Source: Serripes groenlandicus
Taxonomy: Eukaryota > Mollusca > Bivalvia > Cardiida > Cardiidae
NCBI GenBank assembly: GCA_031761405.1
Contig: JASEVX010000010.1
Coordinates: 11,349,933 to 11,413,932, forward strand
DNA: 64,000 nt
Reading direction: 5' to 3'
The translations under genes and the position numbers were made by a program. Shown piece by piece: positions 12,413-23,155 of the stretch. The notes beneath the pieces were generated by a model, which saw only the letters and a list, made by a program, of their open reading frames with translations, was not told the DNA's origin and made no database searches. Each line of letters opens with the position of its first letter. Within the stretch, counting starts at the first letter, position 1.

Positions 12413-13492
12413 ATGGCTAATGCTCAAGTCAAACTAGATTTTGTGACGAACAAGCACGGCCATACCGACGACCTACAACCCGGACAATTTCCCGGACAAT
12501 TTCCATTTGGAAACAAACGTGGTGATGCAGAAGATACGTAAACTTTTTCGCGAGAGAAGCAAAAACAGACCAGTGCTTCTGCTGGAAGTGGAGTGGACAG
12601 ATACATCAGCTGATGAGCATTTTCTGCTTATAGACGAGGGTGATGAAAACAGAATACTCGTGATCGCCACGCAGAAAAACCTGGAGCACCTATGCAACGC
12701 CAAGACAATCTACGCTGACGGTACCTTCTACACACTCGGGACTTTTCTACCTGTTATATACATGGCATTGTTTCATCGACGGACAGATGTATCCTCTCAT
12801 GTTTACCTTCCTACCGGGAAAGTCAGAAGACACTTACCAGAGACTGTTTTATGCACTGACTAGATAATGTACCCGTTTTGGGCTCGAGTTGAAACCAGAC
12901 ATTCTTTTCATGGACCATGAACTCGCTCCAAGAAAAGCTGCTTAACGAGTCTTCCAGACGACGGACGTGAATGCTTGCTTCTTCCCCCACTCACAGTGTA
13001 TCTGGGGGAAGGTACAGTCGACAGGTTTAACCAACGAAGCAGCAGTTTTACCACTTGTACTAGTCAACACAGTTGAAGATGTGTGGTTCGAAGCACTGAA
13101 TGACATTGCTACTCTAGACCTTATAGCAGCCGTTCAAACCTTCACAGACTATGTAACTGAGTACAGGGCGACAAACATATTTGGAATTACTTCAACACCC
13201 AAGGTCCAATGACGACGAACTATTAAGAAGGCTGGCATAGCATGTTGAAGAAAGCTGTTCAGCATTCTGATCGGAACATATTTCCAATCCTTAGAACATT
13301 CCAGGACGTTGAACCCCTTTCCTGTATCAAGGTAGTTCAGTATGCTACAGGAAGTAAAAGAGCGACCAAGAGAAGGAAATACCAGAACATCGACACGCGA
13401 CTAGCATCCCTAACGGAACGCCTGCGTGAAGGGTTCATTAGTGCAATTGAGTATGCTGACAGAGCTACATATTTTCATGTAAAAGTTTTATA
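12413..13492 (+). pseudogene. MULE-type transposase remnant
   Basis: Broken DNA-transposon gene. A possible start MANAQVKLDFVTNK lies at 12413. The MULE catalytic-domain signature follows as LVIATQKNLEHLCNAKTIYA then DGTFY (about 12655-12730). The frame then shifts to MYPLMFTFLPGKSEDTY and RLFYAL (about 12787-12860), followed by DILFMDHELA (about 12898). Later pieces include WGKVQSTGLTNE (about 13005) and a basic/helical C-terminal part (13242-13492) with RRKYQNIDTRLASLTERL. At least two frameshifts and two in-frame stops (about 12862 and 12942) interrupt it. No terminal inverted repeats were identified, so only the coding relic is annotated. The family resembles the FLYWCH-associated MULE transposases frequent in molluscs. 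Confidence 0.75.
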
Positions 13493-14471
13493 AACGGAGT
13501 CGCAAACAATGGAATGAAAACATGTTAATTCTGTGAATAATATTCAAATACTTTTAAAAAGTGAAAAACGAGACAAGCTTGTTCGAAAATGATGTGTTCA
13601 ACTGAATAGGGTATTTGTTATTTGAATGTTATCCATATATTATATACGATAGACAACTTTATCTTAAACGTACAATTACTAAGTTTTAATAAAAATATTA
13701 TTTTCTAAATAAGTAAGATTTTTTCCTTATTCCTATATTATATAAAAGAGGACAAAACAGAGTTTATTTTCTGATGAAAAACAAAGAAAAGTTAAGAAAA
13801 TTCGTAACATACTGTTTCATACATAAAAGTTACCAAGATAGTGACATTTTAAATGAACCGAACTGTGATATCTTCGCCCCGTGCAGAGATTAGTCAACAC
13901 CTTACCTGTTTTTTTCCCCCGATGGTCCTACATAGATTTTTAGCCCTAAAAAGTGGGTCAATCGGGAATAAACCGGGAAAATATGTCCCAAACGAGCAGA
14001 TGTCTTGTTTTCAAATAATATTTTCTACACTATGTTGAAATGAGGAATGAAAATAATCATGCAGATTCACTGTGTTTCAGTTGCAGCCTTAAGACGAAAC
14101 TCAATGTGGAAATTAAGAAAAATGCCCACATTGAGCAACTTCTCCACCTTCTTCAATGATATTATTTCTAGTAACTTGTTATAACTACACTAGATTTTTT
14201 TTTTACAATTAGTCTGCTATTTTACTTCGTTAAAACAAAAGTGTTACATGTTTGTGGTATGCTTGGCAAATTGCCCTTTTTCCTGAATGAAATATATCTA
14301 TCTATCAAAATTTAACAGATGGTACACTTTTTACCCAGCACCTTGTCAAAGCAGCCGATCACAACATTGCATATCACGTAAATGGTAAAACTAAGGCTAC
14401 ATTTAAGTACCAAAGGAACAACTACCAGTACTTGTTTCACTAGTTCTACTGATTATACTGTTACACAACGT
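13493..14471. other. Intergenic, nothing recognised
   Basis: AT-rich sequence without a supported gene, and no inverted or tandem repeat noticed. Confidence 0.4.
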
Positions 14472-14550
14472 CTCGGTGATGTAGTGGTAAGAATGTTCGC
14501 CAAGAGAGCGGGAGATCCACGGTCGAGTCATACCAAACCATCGATTTTGG
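14472..14550 (+). mobile_element. SINE head fragment (family 2)
   Basis: Contains GTGATGTAGTGGTAAGAATG (tRNA-like A box) and CGGTCGAGTCATACCA (degenerate B box), the head of the family seen complete at 61.4-61.6 kb. Confidence 0.6.
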
Positions 14551-14589
14551 ATTGAATGATACAACCTCGGTGAGTGGAGATATTAATGA

Positions 14590-14835
14590 TTTATTGATTG
14601 AGTATTTGGTATTTTACGTCGCTTTCAACAATTTTCCAGTTAAATCAAGATGTTTCCCGTGTTAGTTACCAGTACCACTGGTCAATTTATGCTGTAACCA
14701 GCAAGTCAGTCAGTCGTAATACTCACCCCACACTCCTCCTGAACGCCAATGGGGACAGCCATTAATACCCTTATACACTTAGGCCTATTTGGTCAGACAC
14801 ACGACCGGGTATCAAACTTTAGATCTCCGGTATAT
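14590..14835 (-). mobile_element. SINE (family 2), partial
   Basis: Minus-strand body and tail of the family: a reversed B-box area (ACCGGGTATCAAACTTTAGA), the GGCAGCC-like block and AGTCAGTCGTAATACTCACC, then GTCGCTTTCAACAATTTTCC at the tail. It lies back-to-back with the plus-strand head at 14472-14550. Confidence 0.65.
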
Positions 14836-14929
14836 ATATTATCTATACAACACAACCTCTACGGAACAGAATCATACGGAGGCAAGTGACTTCTGTTGAT
14901 ATACATGTAGGGAGATGTTGCTCTAGATA

Positions 14930-15182
14930 TGAGCCGTTCCGCGAGAAAACCAACATTGTTGACTCTGCGTAAAATATCGACCCGGATCAGTCTAAGCATG
15001 CCGCGCAGTCTAACCCGAACAGTCACTTCTCACCTCCTGTGGATTTTCTGTTTCAGAAAACATTACTCTATACATCTATCCCCCTGAGACGGAATGTGTC
15101 GGCCCGGATAAGCCTGCGCAGGCCGATCTGTGTCGATACATTGTGCAGATACGATAATGTGGTTTTCTCGTGGAACAGCTGA
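14930..15182. repeat. MITE with GAGCCGT/ACGAGAAAACCA ends
   Basis: 253 bp with about 28-bp terminal inverted repeats. The left end reads TGAGCCGTTCCGCGAGAAAA and the right end is the reverse complement with a few mismatches. The internal half also folds back (ACCCGGATCAGTCTAAGC against CGGATAAGCCTGCGCAGG). A near-identical-length copy (254 bp) sits at 49649-49902. Confidence 0.75.
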
Positions 15183-15883
15183 TATAATATACACTCGCAA
15201 CTCAACAATTACTATTTGATAGTTAACACTCGGACCAATTTGCCTATAAGTCATTAAAATATTCATGTGTTTACTATATAATACATCTATGCATATGATA
15301 TACAATTATAGTGTAGATCTAGGTCTATCGAACCTCATATGTTATAAGAGCCTTATGCATATGTGAAAAACACATATCCGTATATTTCCAAACCAACTAT
15401 TGTACAATATAAGTAATTGCATATACTTTTGTTTTTCCTAATGTGTTCAAAACCTTTAAAACTTTAATTTATGTTTTAATTTGCCTCTCATCGACTACAT
15501 TCTTCTTGCCTACACTTTTAGTTGATTTTCTGTATTCATAACCACAGGTGCCAGTCTCGTTTAAAATCTGAAAATAGCATTTGACTATAAATTGACAATA
15601 TAATTATTGTTAATGTTGTTAAACAAATAGGGCGTATATTATTAAAACCCTTCTTGGTGGATATGGTTTCTCTTACGTGTTGAATTCACCATATACTTAT
15701 GATGCTAAAACATGTGTACATGTACCTCTATTCATAAAGCATTATAGATTGTTTTAAACAAAGAAATTGTTTCTGATATGGAAACTATCAATGTTTTAAA
15801 CAATCTATACTCTCATGTTAAGACTAGTTTTGGGTTAGTAAATTATCGAAACTTGGTTGAGAAAATTATCGAAATGTACTAAT
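15183..15883. other. Intergenic, nothing recognised
   Basis: AT-rich. A possible imperfect inverted repeat around AAACAATCTATA / TATAGATTGTTTTAAA lies at about 15743-15812; no gene. Confidence 0.4.
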
Positions 15884-16090
15884 ATGTAAAGGGTCGTGGA
15901 GGTGTCTAACGAGGCTCCGTATATCTGCACATAATCTACGTATAGAGGTTAGCAGGTATGGAAATAGTAGATTACAGAGACAAGACCGCCTATGTCAGTT
16001 ATGTGATAAACGCGATATCGAGGACGAATTCTATTTCGTCCTCAAGTGAGAAATACGGAACAATACATTTATGAAGAAGTTTATTTTAAA
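15884..16090 (+). pseudogene. LINE C-terminal fragment
   Basis: Translation of about 15910-16050 gives RLRISAHNLRIEV, then RQDRLCQLCDKRDIEDEFYF and VLK, then a stop. This matches the C-terminal HNL-VE-GR / CxxC knuckle region of the LINEs at 6.4-9.8 kb and 33.3-34.5 kb. Only about 60 codons remain. Confidence 0.75.
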
Positions 16091-16569
16091 TATAAGTTTA
16101 AAAGGCAACATGACCCGTGAGAAAATACAATACATCAAATGTTACTACTGTAAAAACCAAATATGTACACATTGATTGACTTATTTCAGTCCAATAAAAT
16201 ACATCTGTTAATGAACCTATGCACATATATATCCACATCTCATAATAAAAGAAACGAACCCATGCAGACATACTAGTATACTTCTGCCACCACATAACCA
16301 CTTAATTATCGCGTTGTATAACTATTTAGTCACTTAATTATCATGATAAATATCTGGTTTAACGCGTTAATTTTTATGATAACAGATACTTATGTCAACA
16401 CAAAAAATTCTATGTTACTGCCCACTACTACCAACAGATACCTACATAATGCCATTTTATATATATAGTATGTGGTTAACGTGTTATGTTACTAGTAACT
16501 AAGCCTATATTGTGAAAAACATCCTTGAAATAGTTTTATAACACGAACATTACAATTGTGTTTAACAGT
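16091..16569. other. Intergenic, small local duplication
   Basis: No gene. The block CACTTAATTATC followed by a G/C-variable core occurs twice near 16300-16345. Confidence 0.4.
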
Positions 16570-16571
16570 TA

Positions 16572-16760
16572 AGAGTTTGACTTGGTTCTGAAGAGACGTT
16601 TCCAAACAGACGTTGAACGGATAGGTTCAACACCATCTCAAAGTTTGAGTTGGTTCTGAAGAGACGTTTCCAAACAGACTCTGAACGGATAGGCTCAAAA
16701 CCGTTCCAGACCCATACGCTGAGCAGATAGGTGCAGCACCGTTACAGACAGTTGAAACCA
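16572..16760. repeat. Tandem repeat, period about 71 bp
   Basis: Two good copies of a unit with TTGGTTCTGAAGAGACGTTT and AACGGATAGG at about 16577 and 16648, plus a degenerate third ending in GTTACAGACAG. Confidence 0.75.
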
Positions 16761-18289
16761 CATACCCAAGACAGTTTGAGACGAGACCAAAAGGTTGATA
16801 ATTCGTCAAAGATCAACAGAGGCCAGGTAGCCAGAAAACATTCTATATATCGTCCACATTGTACACAGTCTCAGTTAAGACATTGTCACTTGCGAAACAA
16901 CTCGAAAAACGTCAACTAATCTCTTGACACAGTTTGTCCTGTTTTATTAATTGTGGGTAAATATTAACAAAGTCACGAGAGTGTTAGCGATTTAAAAAAG
17001 TGATAGAAGTCATAGCCATATGTACTAAAACCTTATTACAAAATGGTGAAAGGTCTTGTTCCTGAATTAAATCGTCATTAGTACCAATACAAGTTAGTGA
17101 CACAACTCGCTGTTAGCAAAGGATATTCAAACTACGTAGCTATATTATATTTCTGTTATACCGTCTGTTATCTATGAATCGAATTATTTACCAAAATTAA
17201 AAATCATGAATCGGTCTCTTCCTTCCAGTCAATCTTAAATTCAAATAAACCTCCGCATATTAAATTATATTTTTATGGTAAAGGATAACTTCAGATTTAT
17301 CATACACGACTAAAACACATTTTAGTTTACTCAAACAACACCTATATTTAATCAAAGCACTGAAAGTACTGGTTGGACGGTTGTGTTGGTATTCGTAAAT
17401 TAACGTCAGACAGGCGGTTGCATGAGTATGTAGTATGTACACAATAATTCACTGGAACAATTCAATGAAAACATTGTTAACGATCTCAAGTCACATATAA
17501 CGCCCAATTGCCATGTAATTTGGTCAGAGGGTTTGTGTGGATCACCTGAGATTAAAGTACGTCAACGGATCAGTCTCAAGGAAAACCTTATTCATACTAT
17601 AGAAGTCACAGTTTATAGCAAACAATGTAAGTTCGTCTAAGTAGTTGTTTGGCTTGTCAAGACCAAACATAATGTGTGTGCTTAAGGTTGAATTTCATTC
17701 ATCTTTGATATAAGGCCATATCGCCATTCTTGTTTAATCTTAAAATCGAATATGCAAACTTTCACTATTCCTTTTCTAGACTTATGCTTGCGCATCTATA
17801 CCTGAAGTAATCACCACAACCTTCTTGTTTTAATCAATCGATTTTGATCAAATCGTATAAAAAGATCTCCTTAGTGTTATATTTCAGCTCATCTGAGCTC
17901 AAAGTGCGGGTTGAGCTCGTGTGATCACTCAACGTCTGGCATCGTCAGTCACTTAACATTTTCCTACAAACAACTTCTCCTCCGAAACCATCGAAACAAA
18001 TTCAAAACATTTCACATCAATGTTCCTCTTTCAATGGTGTTCAATGAATTAAACTCCATGTAGATATTTAGTTGCTGCGTCATGAAAAGGGGGGAAATGA
18101 CCTGAAATTTAAAAAGCTGCTTGTTCGAAAGTACTAGGCCGATGCTTTCCTTGAGTAGCTACCTGCCAAGATCGTTCAAATTATACCGATCACTTGAAAA
18201 ACACTGCTGTAAGGTGTCAGAGCTTGTTTACCTTACATGTGTACAGTAAAATCTTCAAAAATCTTCTACACCTAATGTATAGGTCTGAT
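16761..18289. other. Intergenic, one dispersed inverted block
   Basis: No gene found. The block at about 17353-17400 (CACTGAAAGTACTGGTTGGA, then TTGGTATTCGTAAA) recurs as its reverse complement at about 18488-18540, next to the minisatellite below. The rest is unremarkable AT-rich sequence. Confidence 0.45.
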
Positions 18290-18488
18290 TTGCTGATACT
18301 GAAGGTTCTGCCTAGGCTGATACTAAAGGTTCTGCCTAGGCTGATACTGAAGGCTCTTGCAGAATGATACTGATACTGAAAGATCTAGCAATGCTGATAT
18401 TAAAGGTTCTGGCCAGGCTGATACTAAAGGCACCAATCCGAATGACATTGAAGGCTCTGACCAGGCTGATACTGAAGGCTCTTGCCTT
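18290..18488. repeat. Minisatellite, 24-bp-type unit
   Basis: About eight imperfect units of GCTGATACTGAAGGTTCTGC type, with units of 24-30 bp. One frame gives a hydrophobic LILKAL-like repeat and another an ADTEGS-like repeat, but stops and lack of context argue against translation. Confidence 0.8.
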
Positions 18489-18869
18489 TCTTTATGAATA
18501 CCAACATAACCGTCTCACCAGTACTTTCAGTTCTTTGATTACATCATTTATTTGGCGTGAAAATTACTCCGCGTAGATGTTTTCAAGCTATCTTAACTTG
18601 TTTTGGTTGTCTAATGGCCAAAAACATGCATCAAAAGTGAAGTTCTGTCATTTCTTAAAAAAGAAATACACACAGGGACAACTCAAGATACTTTGCAAAC
18701 AATCAATAAATCAAATGTTTAAGTAGAATTTACAAGTGTTCAATATACATACATATCAGGAAACCTTAACAATACAATATAATACAATACAATATATCTT
18801 ATTGCATAAAAACTTCAAGTTTTATAGCAAGTTAAACCAACTGAAGAGCCCCACGTATGACCGTACATA
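18489..18869. other. Intergenic, short AATAC-rich tract
   Basis: No gene. Contains the inverted partner of 17353-17400 at its left edge and a pentanucleotide-like AATACAATAC tract at about 18770-18797. Confidence 0.45.
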
Positions 18870-19856
18870 CAGTACAGCTCAAGCAGAAAACGCATTTTCC
18901 GCGAACTCACGATGGACAAATATTTGTGGTCGCGGAAGATCGGCGCAATTAAATACTCTGTCATCACCGCAATGTGTTGATACAGAGTAGAATTGATTTT
19001 AGTTATGTATTGCACTTTATTATGTAAGAACTTGTCGTGAAGCACTGGTAGTTATATTAGTTTAACAAAGTATCGGTTTAAAATGTGGTTTGTCAGCGTG
19101 CTAATCCAAACACATAAACCACAATATGCCTGACATGACTTTTCCTGGCACTTGTGTTCAGTTTTGTAATAACGTCAACGGATTAAAGAGTAAAACATGC
19201 CAATTAATGAGGCCCCGTAATCTCTTTCAACTAAGATAATTAGTTTTCTGTTGTTTAATTAAATCCGGGATTAATATGGGTTTTGTTGTTGTAATTCAGT
19301 CGACTTTGAAACAGGTTTCAAAGAAATAATATATAGGCGATTAAGAATTAACATGAATTAGTAATTGTGGTGATTGACAATGGAATTACGTCGTTTATTA
19401 GTGAGATTTAAAGAAAGCTACACATTTTTCAGGCAGAATTAACAGTCAAAGTTGTCTTGACAGTATTATTATCACGTATTGTATTGTTAGCAGAATACAT
19501 CGAGTTTAGGTGTATTGTATTGACGAATTTAATAAATTGAGTTGTTACGCATACATATGCTGTTTTATCGTTAGCACTGATTTATAATCAGTGTCCTCTT
19601 CAACAACATTTATTCGTACTGTAATGAAATAAAAATTAAAAATTAAAAACCTTCCAGCAAAAAAGGCGAGAAAAAGCTTATCGCAAATGCGTGATTATCC
19701 GTTTCATTAATACCTGGGGATATCTTGTTGCCTCCGCGGTGGTAACTAAAATCGAATATCGCAGTCCGCCTATCTTGATGGACCAAAACAATTGTACGCG
19801 TTGAAAATTGTTCGCGGTGGCTCGAGGACGATGCGTTTTCCGCGTGAGCTGTACTG
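18870..19856. mobile_element. Tc1/mariner-type non-autonomous element
   Basis: 987 bp flanked by TA on both sides (18868-18869 and 19857-19858). Both ends start CAGTACAGCTCA and stay alike for about 27 bp (left AGCAGAAAACGCAT, right in reverse complement CGCGGAAAACGCAT). CAGT termini with a TA target are the Tc1/mariner hallmark. No transposase reading frame exists inside, so it depends on an outside enzyme. Confidence 0.65.
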
Positions 19857-21036
19857 TATTTAACCCAGAATTATTCTCATATTTATATATATACACACAC
19901 AATGAAAACAATATATGTCTACTAGTCTTTAGAAACTTCAATTTAAAATGTTATTTGCATAATAAAAGTATTTTGCTAAATTGTTAATTACGATTTCTGA
20001 AGATGATGTCATCAGATTTATATTTTTTTGTTTATTTGGCCATATATAGTAAATCTCTTTTAATATATGTCAAGCTCAGTCCGGACTATTTCGAACAAAT
20101 TAGCAAAGAAATGGTATTTATTTTCTACTAGTCCCAAATTTTAATTTTCACACATTCGTTCATTTCTCGGGATGTTGTGATGACGTCCACTTTCAAATTT
20201 AAATTATGATCGAAGTCTAGTTAAAGCGATTCTAAATTTGAATACGTTAATCACGTCAATCATATATTTTTCTAGATTAAAAGAGTTTAACCAAAATATT
20301 TGAATAATCTTGATAGAGTGTAACAGCAGGTGCATTTTTATGAACAAGTAGTTTAATTCTTTGTAAATACATATAAGGAAAATTAAATCTGTCTGGCAGC
20401 TCTATTTTATTTGCTCAAATATCAGAATAATTGAACAATCTTTCAATAAGATTTTATTTGTTTTATCGCTATATATACACTCATATAAGGTAAAGAAGCT
20501 TTCTCCCTGGTGGCCATGATTCTCAACTGGTTGAAATAATTTCATCTTGGTAGAGGGTCACCCAATGAACTGAACCATATTGTAAACAGATTGAGCAAGT
20601 ACTTTTTTTACAAGAATATACATAGTAAGTAAAGACAATAATCAACGGAGGATGTTTGATCACAGAAGCTCACCCTGGACGTTGTGCTCCGGTCAGCTCA
20701 AAAATATTGATTGTTCTGAAAACATTGTATTTCACATGTATAATAACCCATTAAACCTTTTTGCAGTTTACAACTTTCTATTATCTTTTTTTTTCGAATT
20801 TGTTTATGCCCATTTTCGAAATTGCAGTTTTATGTTGACAGAGTACCTGTATATTTTAATGTATGTGTTCAAAGTAATCTGCTGTTATTTTGCCATATGT
20901 GTAAAGGGTTTTAAAAAAGCATGCAAGATGTACAATACAAACACATAACTCATGCAAGTATGGTTTTGTTTGGTCCAAATGTAATTAAAGCAAGCTGTAA
21001 GTTATAAATATGCATTGTAAGCAATATAAAAAAAAA
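19857..21036. other. Intergenic, nothing recognised
   Basis: AT-rich. An open frame of 98 codons at 20652-20948 is rich in F/Y/L codons, as expected of AT-rich chance frames, and shows no domain. Confidence 0.4.
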
Positions 21037-21580
21037 CAAGAGGGCCAGTATGGCCATAAATTGATCACCTCAGTGATATTATAGTAGCAAATATCAGATT
21101 TTTTTTTATTAGGAGTGCGCTTTGTTAATGACATAGTCTTGTCACTATTATCATTAAAAGCCATTTTAATAAGGCATTATATCTTTAAACAATTTGATAA
21201 ATGACCACCAAAGGTACATTCCTGTTAAGTTTGGATAATCTCGCTCAAATAGTTTAGGAAAAGATTTCATTTGAAGCAAAAAGATCATTTACCCCTTATG
21301 AATCCGCCTAATGGCTATAATTTTCCCTTTTCTGATGTCGCATTGCTTCGCCAAATTATCTTGGAATCGGACAGGTCGATGTTGGAAGAGAAGAGTGTTA
21401 AAGTTTGGGCATTATTCTCCGTTTCAGATAACGCAGCAACCAATGTTCGACACAGAGTGTATGGCTTTGAACAATTTAGAAAGAGGACCAACAAAGGAAC
21501 ACCCCTATGGAATTGAAGGAGTTGTCATTTGAAGCTCAAAGTAATCCAGTGTCCACATTCGTATAGTTTAACCGCGAGGT
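21037..21580 (+). repeat. Dispersed repeat opening AAGAGGGCC
   Basis: Starts AACAAGAGGGCCAGTATGGC and continues with blocks such as TGTTAAGTTTGGATAATCTC, GGAAAAGATTTCATTTGAAG and GAACACCCCTATGGAATTGA. I recognise this arrangement as a common bivalve dispersed repeat without protein coding. The class is not certain; Helitron-like is possible. Confidence 0.5.
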
Positions 21581-21639
21581 AGTAATCATCCCCTACACTA
21601 CCAAACGCACACGAAGGCTAATGTTTACATCTTTGTTTT

Positions 21640-21892
21640 TTTTAAAACTCAAGATTGATCCCCCAAGAAAAACCAGGTTCGATATTTCTCAAATCTTTGT
21701 TTTTTTAAATCTCAAGATTGATCCCCCAAGAAAAACCAGGTTCGATATTTCTCAAATCTTGGTTTTTTGAAAACTGAAGATTGATCCCCCAAGAAAAACC
21801 AGGTTCGATATTTCTCAAATCTTTGTTTTTTGAAAATTCAAGATTGATCCCCCAAGAAAAACTAGGTTCGATATTTCTCAAATCTAAGTATG
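21640..21892. repeat. Minisatellite, 63-bp period, 4 copies
   Basis: The motif GATCCCCCAAGAAAAAC recurs at 21657, 21720, 21783 and 21846, exactly 63 bases apart. Since 63 is divisible by three, the minus strand stays open and would encode a 21-residue repeat containing NIEPGFSWGINL. There is no start context or flanking exon, so translation is unlikely. Confidence 0.9.
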
Positions 21893-22338
21893 AATCTGGT
21901 ACCAAATGAGCACTGACATAATGTTTTTCATTAATGATTGCCGACGCAATTTTTGAAAATCCCTATACATATGTATATATATGGTCGAACGGTCAGTTCA
22001 ACGAGTTTGCTGTGGTTGCTGTAGTTTCTCTGGAAACAGGTTGGTCGTCTCAGGTAAAACCAGAAAGGGTAAAAGTTTAGTCGATTTTAAACATATCAGC
22101 TGTGTAAATTGTTACTTTAGGGATGTAGTGTCTGCTATTACACAGCATGATTAAAATTACTTGTAAATTAAAGGCTCTTGTTCTTAAAGTCCACGAAATA
22201 ACGGATTACTTGATTAGCCATTGTTGTTTTTGATTCTTTTAATAAGAGTTCGTAGGATCGCTTTATTTAATGTGAGATACGTATAAATGCATATTACTAG
22301 TTTATTTATTTTGTTATTATCTCGAATGTAATTATGTA
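21893..22338. other. Intergenic, nothing recognised
   Basis: No gene or repeat structure noticed apart from a short TATATA tract near 21972. Confidence 0.4.
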
Positions 22339-23138
22339 TGTAACCGGGTTGAATTATTTATGTATTAGGTTTTTCATGGATTAGGTTTGCCTGACTAGTT
22401 TCTAGTCACATGACAATTGTTGCAACTTGGGTCATGTGACCACAGTTCAGAAAATCATGCAAGCTAGATGAGTTGATTGAAGGAAGGAAAATATAATTTG
22501 ATTGAACGCATATTATTGTAGAGGGTTCGTATTTGTTGATTTGAGAATTACTTATTTCTTTGTGGTTTTGACAATACTTGAAGTTTGATATGTGTGTCAG
22601 AAGACTTTCTGATTTTGAATTAGCATTGTGTTTTATGGGTTTTCGCGGTTTTCAAAGTAGCGGCAGTATCGGTTCTTTACTTCTCTATTCAAAACTAATA
22701 TATCTCTTTAAATAATCAATCACATTCTTGACCATTTTCAACTTTCTAATTCACAGCATTAAAACACAGAGGGAAGAAGAGTGGGATTGATAGAAGGCTG
22801 AATGTTCAGTTCCATAAATTGGTAAGGATGTAACCATGTTAATCAATGTGATGTTTGTCTTTTGTAATCGTGATATGTACATTGTATGTTTCGCTATGTT
22901 ATGTTATATTATTGATTAAGTCGAGGATGTTATGTCATTGTGTACGTATGATGTATAAATCGTGTTTTATATATGTATATGTATTTGAACAATGTCTTAG
23001 TATGTTTTTATGTAATTTCAGGACAGGCTTATCTGCCCACCTGTATATAACTATATAATAAATATAAAGAACCAGTTAAACGTCTTCCCTATACTATTAT
23101 TCCCGGAATCGAATGAGACCCACGACCCTCAGGTTACA
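22339..23138 (+). repeat. Putative 5' LTR (800 bp)
   Basis: Starts TGTAACC and ends GGTTACA, a 7-base inverted terminus with TG...CA ends. A polyadenylation-like ATAATAAATATAAAG lies about 80 bases before the 3' end, as expected for an R/U5 junction. Confidence 0.5.
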
Positions 23139-23140
23139 AA

Positions 23141-23155
23141 TGGAGCCCAATAAGC
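23141..23155 (+). promoter_or_regulatory. Putative primer-binding site
   Basis: TGGAGCCCAATAAGC starts two bases after the LTR; PBSs begin TGG because tRNAs end in CCA. The matching tRNA was not identified. Confidence 0.4.

Noticed and set aside
20652..20948. 98-codon hydrophobic frame
   Set aside because: Composition is that of AT-rich chance sequence (F, Y, L, C). No homologue-like motif and no splice or promoter context.
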